From the NCBI RefSeq assembly GCF_045862395.1, contig NZ_AP023087.1, positions 2,294,001 to 2,358,000 of the forward strand: DNA of 64,000 nucleotides. Direction: 5' to 3'. This document shows, piece by piece, positions 23,343 through 32,673 of the stretch. Position numbers and translations under genes: made by a program. Under the pieces are notes generated by a model, which saw only the letters and a list, made by a program, of their open reading frames with translations, was not told the origin of the DNA and did no database searches. Position 1 is the first letter of the stretch, and each line of letters opens with the position of its first letter. Origin of the DNA: Marinicellulosiphila megalodicopiae (GTDB taxonomy: Bacteria; Pseudomonadota; Gammaproteobacteria; Pseudomonadales; Natronospirillaceae).

Positions 23343-26300
23343 ATGGGATTTAGTTCAGGTTTAAGTGGCATTGCTGCTGCAAATAAAGATTTACAAATCA
23401 CAGGTAACAACGTTGCAAACGCAAGTACGGTGGGGTTTAAAACCAGCCGTGCTGAATTTGGCGATGCGTATACCACTACCATTTTAGGCACAGGCGGCAA
23501 CGCCATAGGCAGTGGTGTAAATGTTGACTCCGTTGCACAAAAATTTACTCAAGGTAATATCAGCCAAACAAACAGTGTGTTTGACTTGGCGATCGATGGT
23601 GCGGGATTTTTTGTTTTAGGTTATGAAAATGGCACGCAAACTTACTCTCGTTCGGGTATGTTTGGCGTGGATAAAGATGGGTTTATTACAAACAATCAAG
23701 GCGGTAAATTGCAAGGATTTGGTACTGATGAAAACGGCATTGTTACGGGAATTTTACAAGATTTAAAAGTAGAAACCGGCAATCAACCTCCTAAAGGCAC
23801 GCAAGGTGTAGAAGCGCAAGTTAACGTTTCTGCAGGTGCTCAAGTTTTGCAACAGCTTGGATCCATTACACGCACTAACGGTTTGGCAGTTGGTGTTGCT
23901 CAAGTTGGTCAAGCTGAAGCGACAAGTTCGGTTTTATCGACATTAAATGTCCCAACAACTGAAGGTACACCGAGTTATTTAAATACGAATATTAATATAG
24001 CGGACAGATTAACAGCAGGTAATACAGGGCTTGGATTTTCAGGTGTAACACCAACTATCGGGGCGTATCAAACCCCAAACACTCCAAATTTTAATACAAC
24101 TACAGGTGGTGCAATTGTCAATGGTTATGTGTTAGGTACACCCAGTACCGTCGCAATTACAGCAACATTAAGTGATTCAATCAATATTTCTATCAATACT
24201 GGCGGTGCCACTTTAATTGAAGCTGAAATATCTCCATATACAGGAAATGTTTCCGATTTACCTTCTGCAATTGCTGGTTTACAAATTGCAATAAACAATA
24301 ACGAAGTACTTTCAGGTCATGTTCTTGTTCGTGAGGACCCAAATAATTTAGGTCAAATTGAATTATATTCAACAGATGGTACAACATTTCCAATCCCTGC
24401 TATCTCTATTCCATCCACTTCCACCTCAACATTAGCAAATCAATTAGGCTTTGGTGACTCAACTCATGCCACGTTACCAGGTAATGATAACTCAACAAAT
24501 GATAATAGAATTTTATTAGATGATTTACCTTTGATTGGTGAAACAATAGAAGTTAATTACCTTGACGCAACAGGTGTCGCTGCAGTAACGCCATTAACAT
24601 TAACATTAGCTCCAGTTTCACAAAATTATGCCTCTCAAACGGCTTTAATTACTGATTTGAATACACAATTAAATGCAGAATTAATACTTGCTGGTTTGAA
24701 TGGTAATGAGTTTGTCGCTCAAATTAATCCATTTAATGCAAGCGCAATAGAAATCGTGCCGAATATAAATGACACGATTACCCCTGTTGATGAAGATTAT
24801 GCAATTTCAAGTATTGTAAATACCCTAGGGTCAACATTGGCGCAAGATTTAGGCTTAACCAGTGGTAGTGTCAGTAACCGTTTTTTCCAAAACCCACCCG
24901 CATCCTCAGATACAATTCAAATTCAAATTCAAGATCCTAATATCAATGGAGGAACACCTTATACCGCGCTAATTCGCCCATTCCCTAGCGAAATACCTAT
25001 TACAAATACAGCTGAATTATTAGCTGAATTCCAAGATCAACTTAATGATGATGTTACGCTTTCTGGTCGACTAACCATTCAAGAAGATCCTGATAATGCA
25101 GGTGTGTTTCAATTAATTAGCTCAAGTGGCACAAGAATAACATCAGTTACAGATTTAATTGGATCTGTGGCAACTGATCTACATTTTCAACCTGGCTCCA
25201 CAATTACAGAAAGTGTATTTAGTAATTTACCTCCTTCTATAACTTCTACAATTGATATTACTTTGCAAGGTCCAAATTTCAATAATGGGTCTCAAATTAT
25301 TGAAAATATAGAGCCATTTCCAGCTGGCTCTGTAATAAACAATATGAATGATATGGTTGCTGCCTTTCAATCAGCAATTGATGGCAATCAAAATCTTGCG
25401 GGCAAGATAAAGGTTTCTGAAGATCCAAATAGAATTGGTTTTTTACAAGTAGAAACCTTTGGTCCATATGCTACTGACGGTACGAATATTTTATCTTTAA
25501 GTGATAACGTTGGCGGCATGGCATCCTTATTAGGTTTAGATTTAGGGACAGTACCAAATCCGACAGTAAATACAGCCATTGCAGGACTTGAACTGTTTGC
25601 CAATGGAGGCAGCATAGATTTAACAACTATTGAAGGAACACCTGTAACCGTTCAAGGAAATTTACCATCAGAATTCATTTTTAATGACTTTACTCCAGGT
25701 GAGCCATCAACTCTTACTGGTGCTGCGTTAACATTATCTCCATTTACAGGTAACACTGGCAGTTATTTTAATATGAATATCGTTTCAGGGTCGAATTCAG
25801 ATACGATTACTGTAAATGTACCTGGTGGTGGATTTTCAAGCCAAGCAGATTTGTCTAACGCCGTAGCTGTAGCAATAGCAGGCTCGGCTCAATTAAATGG
25901 TGTCATTAGCGTAGGAGTTGATTCTTCTAATCGTATGTATTTAACCAATATACGTTCAGGAGCTCAGTCAATTTCAGTTTATGAAGCTGGCAGTGATATG
26001 TCTCCAACATTTCCAAATCCAGTTCAAGACGTACTGGGTATGACTGCAGGATCGAGCCCTCAACCCATTCTAGAATTGGGTAGTGAAGATATTTCTGCGA
26101 ATAATGAGTTAACATTAACAGTTGGCGGGGATGAGCCAGGTGTGGGGACTATTCGCATACCAGGTGGTACTTATACAACAACTGACAATATTGTACTTGC
26201 TTTAAATGGACAAATTACAGCCAATCCACAACTTACAGGTAAAGTAGAAGCAAGCAATGTAAATGGAAGAATCATTTTTAGTTTAACGCAATTAGGTGGG

Positions 26301-28184
26301 TTTCCAAACTCCTTAGATGTAGACAGTAATGGATCATCCCTTGCTGCATTTGGACATTCATCTCAATCCACTCCACCTGCAATTGATCCTGTAGATCGAC
26401 GAAACAGCTTTCGAGTTAACCTATCTGTGCCTTTACCAGATGAAGATAATCGTTCTGGTTCTGTAGAGGTGACACTTGATGAAAATATTCGCTCAATTGA
26501 ACAATTAGCATCGGCTATCAACCGGGAATTAAATGCTGCTGAAGAAGATCAATACGTTGGCGTTAGAGCTGAAGTCCATACCAATACAGATGGAACCAAA
26601 ACCCTTAACTTTGTAGCAACCATTCCAGGAGAAGCCTCTCAAATTTCGGTTACTAATGTCCAGGCCATTGGAGAAGACATCAGCGAACAAGAAATTTACG
26701 CGATGTTACAAATTGATGCTTATGATGAAAATAACTTAGTTACTGGAGAGCCTGAAATTACAAACGGCTATCCTGAACAATCGTTTGTTTTATACGATGA
26801 AGAAAATGACGTTAGACGCTCAGTGACGATCCCTGAAGATTTACAAGCCTCCCAAATCGCCAGTTTATTATCTGAATTAGCGGGTGTGAAAGCCACAGCT
26901 GAAACAGAATTAACTATCTATTCACAGGATTATATTAATTCTGGTCAAATGGATATTTTGATCAATGATCAAAGAATTACCGCAAATAATTTTGAAGATA
27001 TGGTTGAAGAAATCAATCAGTATCAACAAACTACCCTATCTGGCATCACTGCCGATTATGATGAAGAGTCAGGCAATTTAATGTTACACAGCACCATTGG
27101 TACTGACATTAAAATTCAAATTGATTCAACGGTTGCCACCGATACATTAACATTGCGTGGTGTCGATGGCACCGCTCCTGCGGTATTAGGTGGCGCAAAC
27201 AACGAAGAAACGACTGCATTAGTGGGAGGGTTTGTCGATATTGTGTTAAATGAAGGCTACACAATGATTGAACCAGACCCGCGCGTAGTAGGTTTATTCA
27301 ACGGTTTAACCTCTAACAGCTTTGAAGATTATGTCATTAATAGCTTTAATCCTGATGACCCAGAAACCTACAATGATACAGCATCCATCACAATGTATGA
27401 TTCGTTAGGTACTCAACATCGATTACAAATGTACTTTGTCAAAGAACCGGATGACCCGCAACGCCCATTAGATTTAAATTACTGGACTGTTTATGCACAG
27501 GTAGATGGTTTAAATGTTGGCGATCCGGATCCTTCACTAGCTTATCCTGACAATTTAGCCCCGACAATGGCCAGTCATCGCATGTATTACAATGCCGATG
27601 GTACTTTAGACACAGAAAGCACTGGACCTTGGCTAATTTCAAACTGGGACCCAGTGGACGAAAGCGGCGACTCTAACGGAGCGTTCACCTCACAAAATGT
27701 TGCCGAAGGCGGATCTTTGCCGATTTCAACGGTAAGCAGCAGTTCTAACTTTGAAATTGATTTAACAGGCTCTACTCAATATGGTGGACCTTTTAGTCGA
27801 GCCAACTTCCAACAAGATGGGTATTCATCCGGTCGTTTAAAAGATTTGGAAGTAGGTGATGATGGGATTATTTACGCACGTTATACCAACGGTGAAGCGC
27901 AAGTATTAGGTCAAGTAGCTACTGCTTCTTTTCAAAATGTAGAAGGTTTGACTCAAATGGGTCACACCGAATGGCAAGAATCTTTTGATTCAGGAGATGC
28001 AACCATTGGGGAACCAGGCACCGGTGTGCTGGGTAAATTACGATCAAGTGCGTTAGAAGACTCGACAGTAGATTTATCTGAACAACTGGTTCATTTGATT
28101 ATTGCCCAACGTAATTATCAAGCCAGTGCGAAAACCATCGAAACAGCCAATGCTGTGACTCAAACCATTATTAACTTACGTTAA
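23343..28184 (+). CDS. flgE: Giant flagellar hook protein FlgE with tandem inserted domains
   Basis: 1613 residues, about four times the usual 400-450. The ends are canonical: MGFSSGLSGIAAANKDLQIT with NNVANASTVGFKTSRAEFGD at the start, and LVHLIIAQRNYQASAKTIET at the end, which form D0. The excess lies between about residues 200 and 1280 as tandem domains of 110-130 residues. Each has a beta-rich start, a helix, a short motif such as LSGHVLVREDPNNLG (near 323), LSGRLTIQEDPDNAG (near 569) or LAGKIKVSEDPNRIG (near 685), and often a final LG element. Weaker units centre near 450, 851, 963 and 1050. They recall the hook-IN module, whose pattern is a helix then LxGKVxA. The hook surface should be greatly enlarged. 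The frame is open throughout, so this is not an assembly artefact of two genes. Confidence 0.93.
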   Translation: MGFSSGLSGIAAANKDLQITGNNVANASTVGFKTSRAEFGDAYTTTILGTGGNAIGSGVNVDSVAQKFTQGNISQTNSVFDLAIDGAGFFVLGYENGTQTYSRSGMFGVDKDGFITNNQGGKLQGFGTDENGIVTGILQDLKVETGNQPPKGTQGVEAQVNVSAGAQVLQQLGSITRTNGLAVGVAQVGQAEATSSVLSTLNVPTTEGTPSYLNTNINIADRLTAGNTGLGFSGVTPTIGAYQTPNTPNFNTTTGGAIVNGYVLGTPSTVAITATLSDSINISINTGGATLIEAEISPYTGNVSDLPSAIAGLQIAINNNEVLSGHVLVREDPNNLGQIELYSTDGTTFPIPAISIPSTSTSTLANQLGFGDSTHATLPGNDNSTNDNRILLDDLPLIGETIEVNYLDATGVAAVTPLTLTLAPVSQNYASQTALITDLNTQLNAELILAGLNGNEFVAQINPFNASAIEIVPNINDTITPVDEDYAISSIVNTLGSTLAQDLGLTSGSVSNRFFQNPPASSDTIQIQIQDPNINGGTPYTALIRPFPSEIPITNTAELLAEFQDQLNDDVTLSGRLTIQEDPDNAGVFQLISSSGTRITSVTDLIGSVATDLHFQPGSTITESVFSNLPPSITSTIDITLQGPNFNNGSQIIENIEPFPAGSVINNMNDMVAAFQSAIDGNQNLAGKIKVSEDPNRIGFLQVETFGPYATDGTNILSLSDNVGGMASLLGLDLGTVPNPTVNTAIAGLELFANGGSIDLTTIEGTPVTVQGNLPSEFIFNDFTPGEPSTLTGAALTLSPFTGNTGSYFNMNIVSGSNSDTITVNVPGGGFSSQADLSNAVAVAIAGSAQLNGVISVGVDSSNRMYLTNIRSGAQSISVYEAGSDMSPTFPNPVQDVLGMTAGSSPQPILELGSEDISANNELTLTVGGDEPGVGTIRIPGGTYTTTDNIVLALNGQITANPQLTGKVEASNVNGRIIFSLTQLGGFPNSLDVDSNGSSLAAFGHSSQSTPPAIDPVDRRNSFRVNLSVPLPDEDNRSGSVEVTLDENIRSIEQLASAINRELNAAEEDQYVGVRAEVHTNTDGTKTLNFVATIPGEASQISVTNVQAIGEDISEQEIYAMLQIDAYDENNLVTGEPEITNGYPEQSFVLYDEENDVRRSVTIPEDLQASQIASLLSELAGVKATAETELTIYSQDYINSGQMDILINDQRITANNFEDMVEEINQYQQTTLSGITADYDEESGNLMLHSTIGTDIKIQIDSTVATDTLTLRGVDGTAPAVLGGANNEETTALVGGFVDIVLNEGYTMIEPDPRVVGLFNGLTSNSFEDYVINSFNPDDPETYNDTASITMYDSLGTQHRLQMYFVKEPDDPQRPLDLNYWTVYAQVDGLNVGDPDPSLAYPDNLAPTMASHRMYYNADGTLDTESTGPWLISNWDPVDESGDSNGAFTSQNVAEGGSLPISTVSSSSNFEIDLTGSTQYGGPFSRANFQQDGYSSGRLKDLEVGDDGIIYARYTNGEAQVLGQVATASFQNVEGLTQMGHTEWQESFDSGDATIGEPGTGVLGKLRSSALEDSTVDLSEQLVHLIIAQRNYQASAKTIETANAVTQTIINLR

Positions 28185-28197
28185 TAATCAAAACTAA

Positions 28198-28240
28198 AAG
28201 CGGAAAAACAAGGGATTGTTTGTTCCGCTTTCTTTTTTTA
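28198..28240 (+). terminator. Intrinsic terminator after flgE
   Basis: AAGCGGAA pairs with TTCCGCTT, extended by an inner AACAA/TTGTT pairing, and a T-rich tract follows. It ends the flgBCDE transcript. Confidence 0.8.
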
Positions 28241-28314
28241 AGCATTCATGCATTACATTAATAAAAGACTGTAAGCATTTGATATAAAAGGAATTAATAA
28301 GTAAAAGTTAACAT

Positions 28315-28330
28315 TGGCATTGCCATTGCA
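28315..28330 (+). promoter_or_regulatory. Sigma-54 promoter of flgFGHI
   Basis: TGGCAT-T-GCCA-TTGC-A matches the RpoN pattern, with exact spacing and an intact -12 TTGC. It lies 38 bases before the flgF start and after the flgE terminator, so flgFGHI is a separate sigma-54 operon. Confidence 0.8.
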
Positions 28331-28368
28331 CTTAATCAATCAGATGAATTAATTATGCTGAGGCAATT

Positions 28369-29124
28369 ATGGATCGCGCAATATATATCGCAATGACTGG
28401 TGCTAAAAACAATATGATGTCCCAAACGGCACATTCGAATAATTTAGCCAATGCACAAACCACCGCGTTTAAATCGGATTGGGCTCAAGCTCGTTCAATG
28501 CCCGTTTTCGGTGAACACTTTCCTACTCGTGCTTATGCATTATCTGAACGCCCTGCTACAGATTTTAATGATGGACCCATGGTAAGTACTGGAAATGATT
28601 TAGATGTCGCAATTGGTGGTGATGGATTTTTTTCAGTGCTCACACCAGATGGCGAAGAAGTCTTAACTCGCCGAGGTGATTTTAGAGTCGATGTTACTGG
28701 AGCACTGATTAACGGTGAAGGCTTGCAGGTATTTGGTGAAGGTGGTCCGATTGTGTTACCTCCTTTTGAAAAAGTTGAAATTGCAAATGATGGTTCAATT
28801 TCCATAAGACCTCCAGGAAGCGGACCAAATGGATTGGTTGTCATTGACCAGTTAAAACTGTCCAATCCAGTTTATCAAGATCTAGCCAAAGGCACTGATG
28901 GATTATTTCGCTTTAGAGATGGCTCGCCAAGTGAAGGTCAACCCTTTGTTGCCGACCCTGCTTTGCAAGTTCGTTCTGGCTTTGTGGAGGGTTCGAACGT
29001 AAACGCCGTTAAAGAGCTCACTGAAATTTTATCATTATCTCGTCAATACGAAATTCAAGTAAAAATGATGAAAGCGGCCGAAGAAGTCTCTCAATCTGGT
29101 GAACAGATCTTACAACTTCAATAA
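28369..29124 (+). CDS. flgF: Flagellar proximal rod protein FlgF
   Basis: Rod protein, 251 residues. It starts MDRAIYIAMTGAKNNMMSQT and then NNLANAQTTAFKSDWAQARS, the axial-family D0 motif. The middle has DLDVAIGGDGFFSVLTPDGE and the C-terminus ELTEILSLSRQYEIQVKMM. Size and motifs are normal. It is the first gene of the second sigma-54 operon, 14 bases before flgG. Confidence 0.94.
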   Translation: MDRAIYIAMTGAKNNMMSQTAHSNNLANAQTTAFKSDWAQARSMPVFGEHFPTRAYALSERPATDFNDGPMVSTGNDLDVAIGGDGFFSVLTPDGEEVLTRRGDFRVDVTGALINGEGLQVFGEGGPIVLPPFEKVEIANDGSISIRPPGSGPNGLVVIDQLKLSNPVYQDLAKGTDGLFRFRDGSPSEGQPFVADPALQVRSGFVEGSNVNAVKELTEILSLSRQYEIQVKMMKAAEEVSQSGEQILQLQ

Positions 29125-29138
29125 ACTAGGAGAACGTC

Positions 29139-29924
29139 ATGCATAAGGCTCTTTGGGTAGGAAAAACAGGACTAGAAGCGCAAGACATAGCGCTTGCAAC
29201 CATTTCTAACAACATGGCAAATGCCAGTACCACAGGTTATAAAAAAGACCGTGCGGTATTTGAAGATTTGATTTATCAAATTCAAAGACAACCCGGTGCA
29301 CAATCATCACAAAACACCATTTTGCCATCTGGTTTGCAATTAGGTACGGGTGTTAGAACGGTTGGCACACAAAAAATCTTCACACAAGGAGATTTGCAAG
29401 TAACCGAACAACCTCTTGATTTGGCGGTAAACGGTCGTGGTTTCTTTCAAATAGCCATGCCCGACGGCAACATTGCATATACAAGAGACGGCACATTTCA
29501 TATTAATAATGAAGGTACGATTGTTAACGCAAATGGTTATGCCCTAGAGCCTCAAATTGATGTGCCCGAACAAACTAAGACCATCACTATTGGTAAAGAC
29601 GGCATCGTTACAATGGTGAGTGCAGGTGAAATTGATCCTGTTGAAGCAGGAGTAATAGAAACCGTTGATTTTGTGAATCCAGCAGGATTACAGTCTTTGG
29701 GTAATAATCTATTTTTAGCAACCGTTGCAAGTGGTGAAGCTCAAGCAGGTACACCAAGTTTGGACGGATTTGGATCAATTATTCAAGGGGCTTTGGAGAA
29801 TTCAAACATTAAAATCGTAGAAGAAATGGTAGATATGATTTCAACCCAACGAGCTTATGAAATGAATTCTAAAGTCGTTTCGACTGCAGACAGTATGTTG
29901 CAGTTCATTACGCAGAATCTATAG
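29139..29924 (+). CDS. flgG: Flagellar distal rod protein FlgG
   Basis: Distal rod protein, 261 residues, the usual length. Motifs: ALWVGKTGLEAQDIALATI, NNMANASTTGYKKDRAVFED, the FlgG-specific LQLGTGVRTVGTQKIFTQGD, and the C-terminal VEEMVDMISTQRAYEMNSK. An AGGAG-type site precedes the start. FlgG joins the proximal rod to the hook and passes through the P and L rings encoded next. Confidence 0.96.
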   Translation: MHKALWVGKTGLEAQDIALATISNNMANASTTGYKKDRAVFEDLIYQIQRQPGAQSSQNTILPSGLQLGTGVRTVGTQKIFTQGDLQVTEQPLDLAVNGRGFFQIAMPDGNIAYTRDGTFHINNEGTIVNANGYALEPQIDVPEQTKTITIGKDGIVTMVSAGEIDPVEAGVIETVDFVNPAGLQSLGNNLFLATVASGEAQAGTPSLDGFGSIIQGALENSNIKIVEEMVDMISTQRAYEMNSKVVSTADSMLQFITQNL

Positions 29925-29932
29925 GAGTGGTT

Positions 29933-30601
29933 ATGAATACTTTAAAATCATTCGCATTTATTGGTGTAGTTGTTTCAAGTTGCCAAACCATGCCAAGCCA
30001 AAAAGTTGTACCTGATGACCCTAATTTTGCACCAGTGCCGTCTCAATCATTAACACCGCCGCCAGCTATGCAAGGGTCTATCTATTCATCATCTTCCTCT
30101 GTGCAGTTGTTTTCAGATAAAAATGCAAGGCGTGTTGGCGATATCATCACAGTAATGTTGGATGAGAAAACCACTTCAAAAAAATCATCCAATGCAAATA
30201 GCAAAAAATCCAGCTCAACTGCATTCACTGCCCCTACAATTGGCGGAACGTTAATTCCTGAATTATCAGCCAATATCAGTAATGATCGAAATTTTTCAGG
30301 ATCTGGTGGCGCTGGTCAGTCGAATCAAATGAGTGGTGTTATCACTGTCACCATTGCTGAAGTGCTTCCCAATGGCGTCTTAATTGTAAGGGGTGAAAAA
30401 TGGATTACGCTCAATAATGGCGATGAATACATTCGATTAAGTGGCATGTTACGCCCTGAAGACATTGATGTTGAAAATTCCGTTTCGTCTCAAAAACTGG
30501 CAGATGCTCGAATCACATATTCAGGGACTGGAGATTTAGCAAACTCAAATCGACAGGGTTGGTTTTCAAAATTCTTAAACAGTCAATATTGGCCGTTTTA
30601 A
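29933..30601 (+). CDS. flgH: Flagellar L-ring lipoprotein FlgH
   Basis: Outer-membrane L-ring protein, about 222 residues. The signal MNTLKSFAFIGVVVSSC carries the lipobox Cys at residue 17. The mature protein has SVQLFSDKNARRVGDIITVML and then a Ser/Lys-rich stretch, EVLPNGVLIVRGEKWITLNN, and the ending RQGWFSKFLNSQYWPF, all FlgH hallmarks. I use the ATG at 29933, just after GGAG, in place of a GTG six bases earlier. Confidence 0.94.
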   Translation: MNTLKSFAFIGVVVSSCQTMPSQKVVPDDPNFAPVPSQSLTPPPAMQGSIYSSSSSVQLFSDKNARRVGDIITVMLDEKTTSKKSSNANSKKSSSTAFTAPTIGGTLIPELSANISNDRNFSGSGGAGQSNQMSGVITVTIAEVLPNGVLIVRGEKWITLNNGDEYIRLSGMLRPEDIDVENSVSSQKLADARITYSGTGDLANSNRQGWFSKFLNSQYWPF

Positions 30602-30624
30602 TTAATATTTAATTAGGAATCATC

Positions 30625-31713
30625 ATGAAACAGTTAAGTTTAATATTTATTTTATTATTCATTTGCACTCAAACCTTCGCACTTCGCATTAAAGATATGA
30701 GCAGTGTTCAAGGAGTACGTGAGAATCAATTAATTGGATATGGATTGGTAGTGGGTTTAGATGGTACAGGAGATAAAGCGCCCTTTACCAACCAAACATT
30801 TAACAACATGATGAAGCAATTTGGTATCACCGTTCCAGCTGGAACGGATCCAAAACTAAAAAATGTCGCCGCAGTGGCAGTGCATGCTACTCTGCCCGCG
30901 TTTGCAAAACCCGGTCAAAAAATCGATATTACAGCTTCAAGTATTGGCAATGCTAAATCTTTAAGGGGGGGTACATTGTTGATGACACCACTTAAAGGCA
31001 TAGATGGAAAAATATACGGATTAGCTCAAGGCAGTTTAGTTGTAGGTGGTTTTGGAGCAGACGGTGCAGATGGGTCGAGTATTAAAGTTAATGTTCAAGT
31101 AGTTGGACGAATCCCTAATGGAGCAAGTGTTGAACGTACCGTTAGCAATAGTTTTAACGAAGGTGATCATTTAACGTTTAATTTAACGCGCCCTGATTTT
31201 ACCACCGCCACGCATATGGCAAAAACCATCAATGATTTATTCGGTCAAGGTGCAGCATACGCTATGGATGCAAGTTCAATTCGCGTAACAGCCCCAAGAG
31301 ATGCCAACCAACGGGTTTCATTTCTTTCAATTGTTGAAAATTTAGAAGTGGTACCTGGTAACGAGGCAGCAAAAATAGTCATAAATTCCAGAACTGGAAC
31401 AATAGTCATTGGACAAAATGTAAGAGTGCATCCTGTAGCTGTTACCCATGGTTCCTTAACCGTTTCAATTAAAAATACTTTAGATGTCAGCCAGCCAGAT
31501 GGACTAAGTGACGGCCAAACCGCTGTAATTCCAGATACTGAAATCAATATTGATCAAGAAAACAACAAAATGTTTATCATGGGTCCTGCAGTTACACTAG
31601 ATGACATCGTCACAGCAGTAAATGAAATTGGAGCTGCCCCAGGTGATTTAATGGCAATTTTAGAGGCATTAAAGCAAGCTGGCGCATTAGAAGCGGATAT
31701 CGTTGTAATTTAA
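30625..31713 (+). CDS. flgI: Flagellar P-ring protein FlgI
   Basis: Periplasmic P-ring protein, 362 residues, with a cleavable signal (MKQLSLIFILLFICTQTFA). Conserved segments are RIKDMSSVQGVRENQLIGYG, VVGLDGTGDKAPFTNQT, and the C-terminal PGDLMAILEALKQAGALEA. An AGGA site lies before the start. It is the last gene of this operon: flgJ, flgK and flgL, which usually follow, are absent and an interspersed repeat takes their place. Confidence 0.95.
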   Translation: MKQLSLIFILLFICTQTFALRIKDMSSVQGVRENQLIGYGLVVGLDGTGDKAPFTNQTFNNMMKQFGITVPAGTDPKLKNVAAVAVHATLPAFAKPGQKIDITASSIGNAKSLRGGTLLMTPLKGIDGKIYGLAQGSLVVGGFGADGADGSSIKVNVQVVGRIPNGASVERTVSNSFNEGDHLTFNLTRPDFTTATHMAKTINDLFGQGAAYAMDASSIRVTAPRDANQRVSFLSIVENLEVVPGNEAAKIVINSRTGTIVIGQNVRVHPVAVTHGSLTVSIKNTLDVSQPDGLSDGQTAVIPDTEINIDQENNKMFIMGPAVTLDDIVTAVNEIGAAPGDLMAILEALKQAGALEADIVVI

Positions 31714-31734
31714 ATAAATCACAAAAATGAAACC

Positions 31735-31801
31735 AAGGGTCAGATCCAAATTCGAATAATTTAAAGTTACTTGCGAATTAAAAGATTAGGGGGCGGATCC
31801 T
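31735..31801. repeat. Interspersed repeat, atypical copy H
   Basis: It begins AAGGGTCAGATCCAAATT, but the second end (GGGGGCGGATCCTTTTTT, 31789-31801) is in the same orientation as the first instead of inverted. It lies just past flgI, where flgJ would be expected. Confidence 0.6.
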
Positions 31802-31960
31802 TTTTTATTTTAAACCCGGAGGGAATAAAATCTTTCACTGGCTGAATTTTTATTACCGGGCACTTAGAGGAGGTTTATAAAGAAAAATAGATATAAGAGA
31901 AAATATAAAAAACAAAGATAAGTTAATAACAATAGAAAAGTTAGAAATGAAGTAGGAAAA

Positions 31961-32362
31961 CTACATTTTTTTAGCTAATTCATTAAAGTCCCAATGTTTA
32001 AACAATCTATCTTCAATTCGAACTAAAGGTAAAAACTTATTATCTAATTCTAATAAAAAGTTAAATACTAACTCCAACTCAACATCTTGTTCAATCAATT
32101 CAAAATCAAAAATAATGGTCGCAATTTTAAGACTTTTAATTTTTACAGTTAAATCAAAAGCAGAAGATTGAAAATACGTTTTGCAAAAAACTTGAAGATT
32201 TTGGGCACTTGGAATGTTATCAGCAAATTGAATATTCCAGGTTCTTTGCCATTTATTTGCGCTTAAACGGCGCTTAGATGGAATAATTGAATCCATCTCT
32301 AACGGTTTGCACTGTGCCATCATAAAAAACCAACTTAAAACATTACTAGTTAATATGAACAA
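31961..32362 (-). CDS. Hypothetical protein
   Basis: At most 133 residues; the true start may be one of the Met codons at 32323 or 32320 (MAQCKPLEMDSIIPSKRRL) because the first 14 residues are unusually hydrophobic for a soluble protein. The basic SKRRLSANKWQRTW segment is followed by alternating hydrophobic and acidic strands (IFDFELIEQDVELELVFNF). I do not recognise the family, although an SKRR-start beta-rich protein could be a degenerate PilZ-like fold. It is isolated between flgI and hrpA and reads opposite to flgI. Confidence 0.5.
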   Translation of the reverse strand: MFILTSNVLSWFFMMAQCKPLEMDSIIPSKRRLSANKWQRTWNIQFADNIPSAQNLQVFCKTYFQSSAFDLTVKIKSLKIATIIFDFELIEQDVELELVFNFLLELDNKFLPLVRIEDRLFKHWDFNELAKKM

Positions 32363-32664
32363 TTTAATTACAATTTCAAGTAAATCGAATAAAACTTAAC
32401 CAAACTGTGTCTCTGTTACATTTAGTATGGACAACAGATCACATTCTTGCCAGTTAGTTTATATACAATTAATAAAAAGTTGATGCTATCTTCATTGATT
32501 TTATATTCTTTTTCGATAAAAATACGATTGTAACTTTCTGTTTTCTTGATTTTTTAATTAAATTCAATACAAAACAATTACACCCTGAGTAAATTTATGT
32601 AGCATTTTTTATTTAACCACTTTCGGGTGAACTCACAGGATCCATCCCTATAAATATTTGATAT
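32363..32664. other. Intergenic region without recognisable gene
   Basis: About 300 AT-rich bases. They hold the promoter region of the 31961-32362 gene and, at the right edge, the palindrome that overlaps the hrpA stop. No repeat copy and no further gene are seen. Confidence 0.4.
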
Positions 32665-32673
32665 TTATAGGGA
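32645..32673. repeat. Perfect palindrome covering the hrpA stop codon
   Basis: TCCCTATAAATAT and its exact complement ATATTTATAGGGA are separated by TTG. The hrpA stop (32665-32667) lies inside the right arm. No T-run follows on the minus strand, so it is at best a mRNA-end hairpin, not a classical terminator. Confidence 0.75.

Noticed and set aside
23343..28184. flgE as several fused or misassembled genes
   Set aside because: The frame is open end to end, hook ends occur only once each, and the inserted units share motifs with each other.
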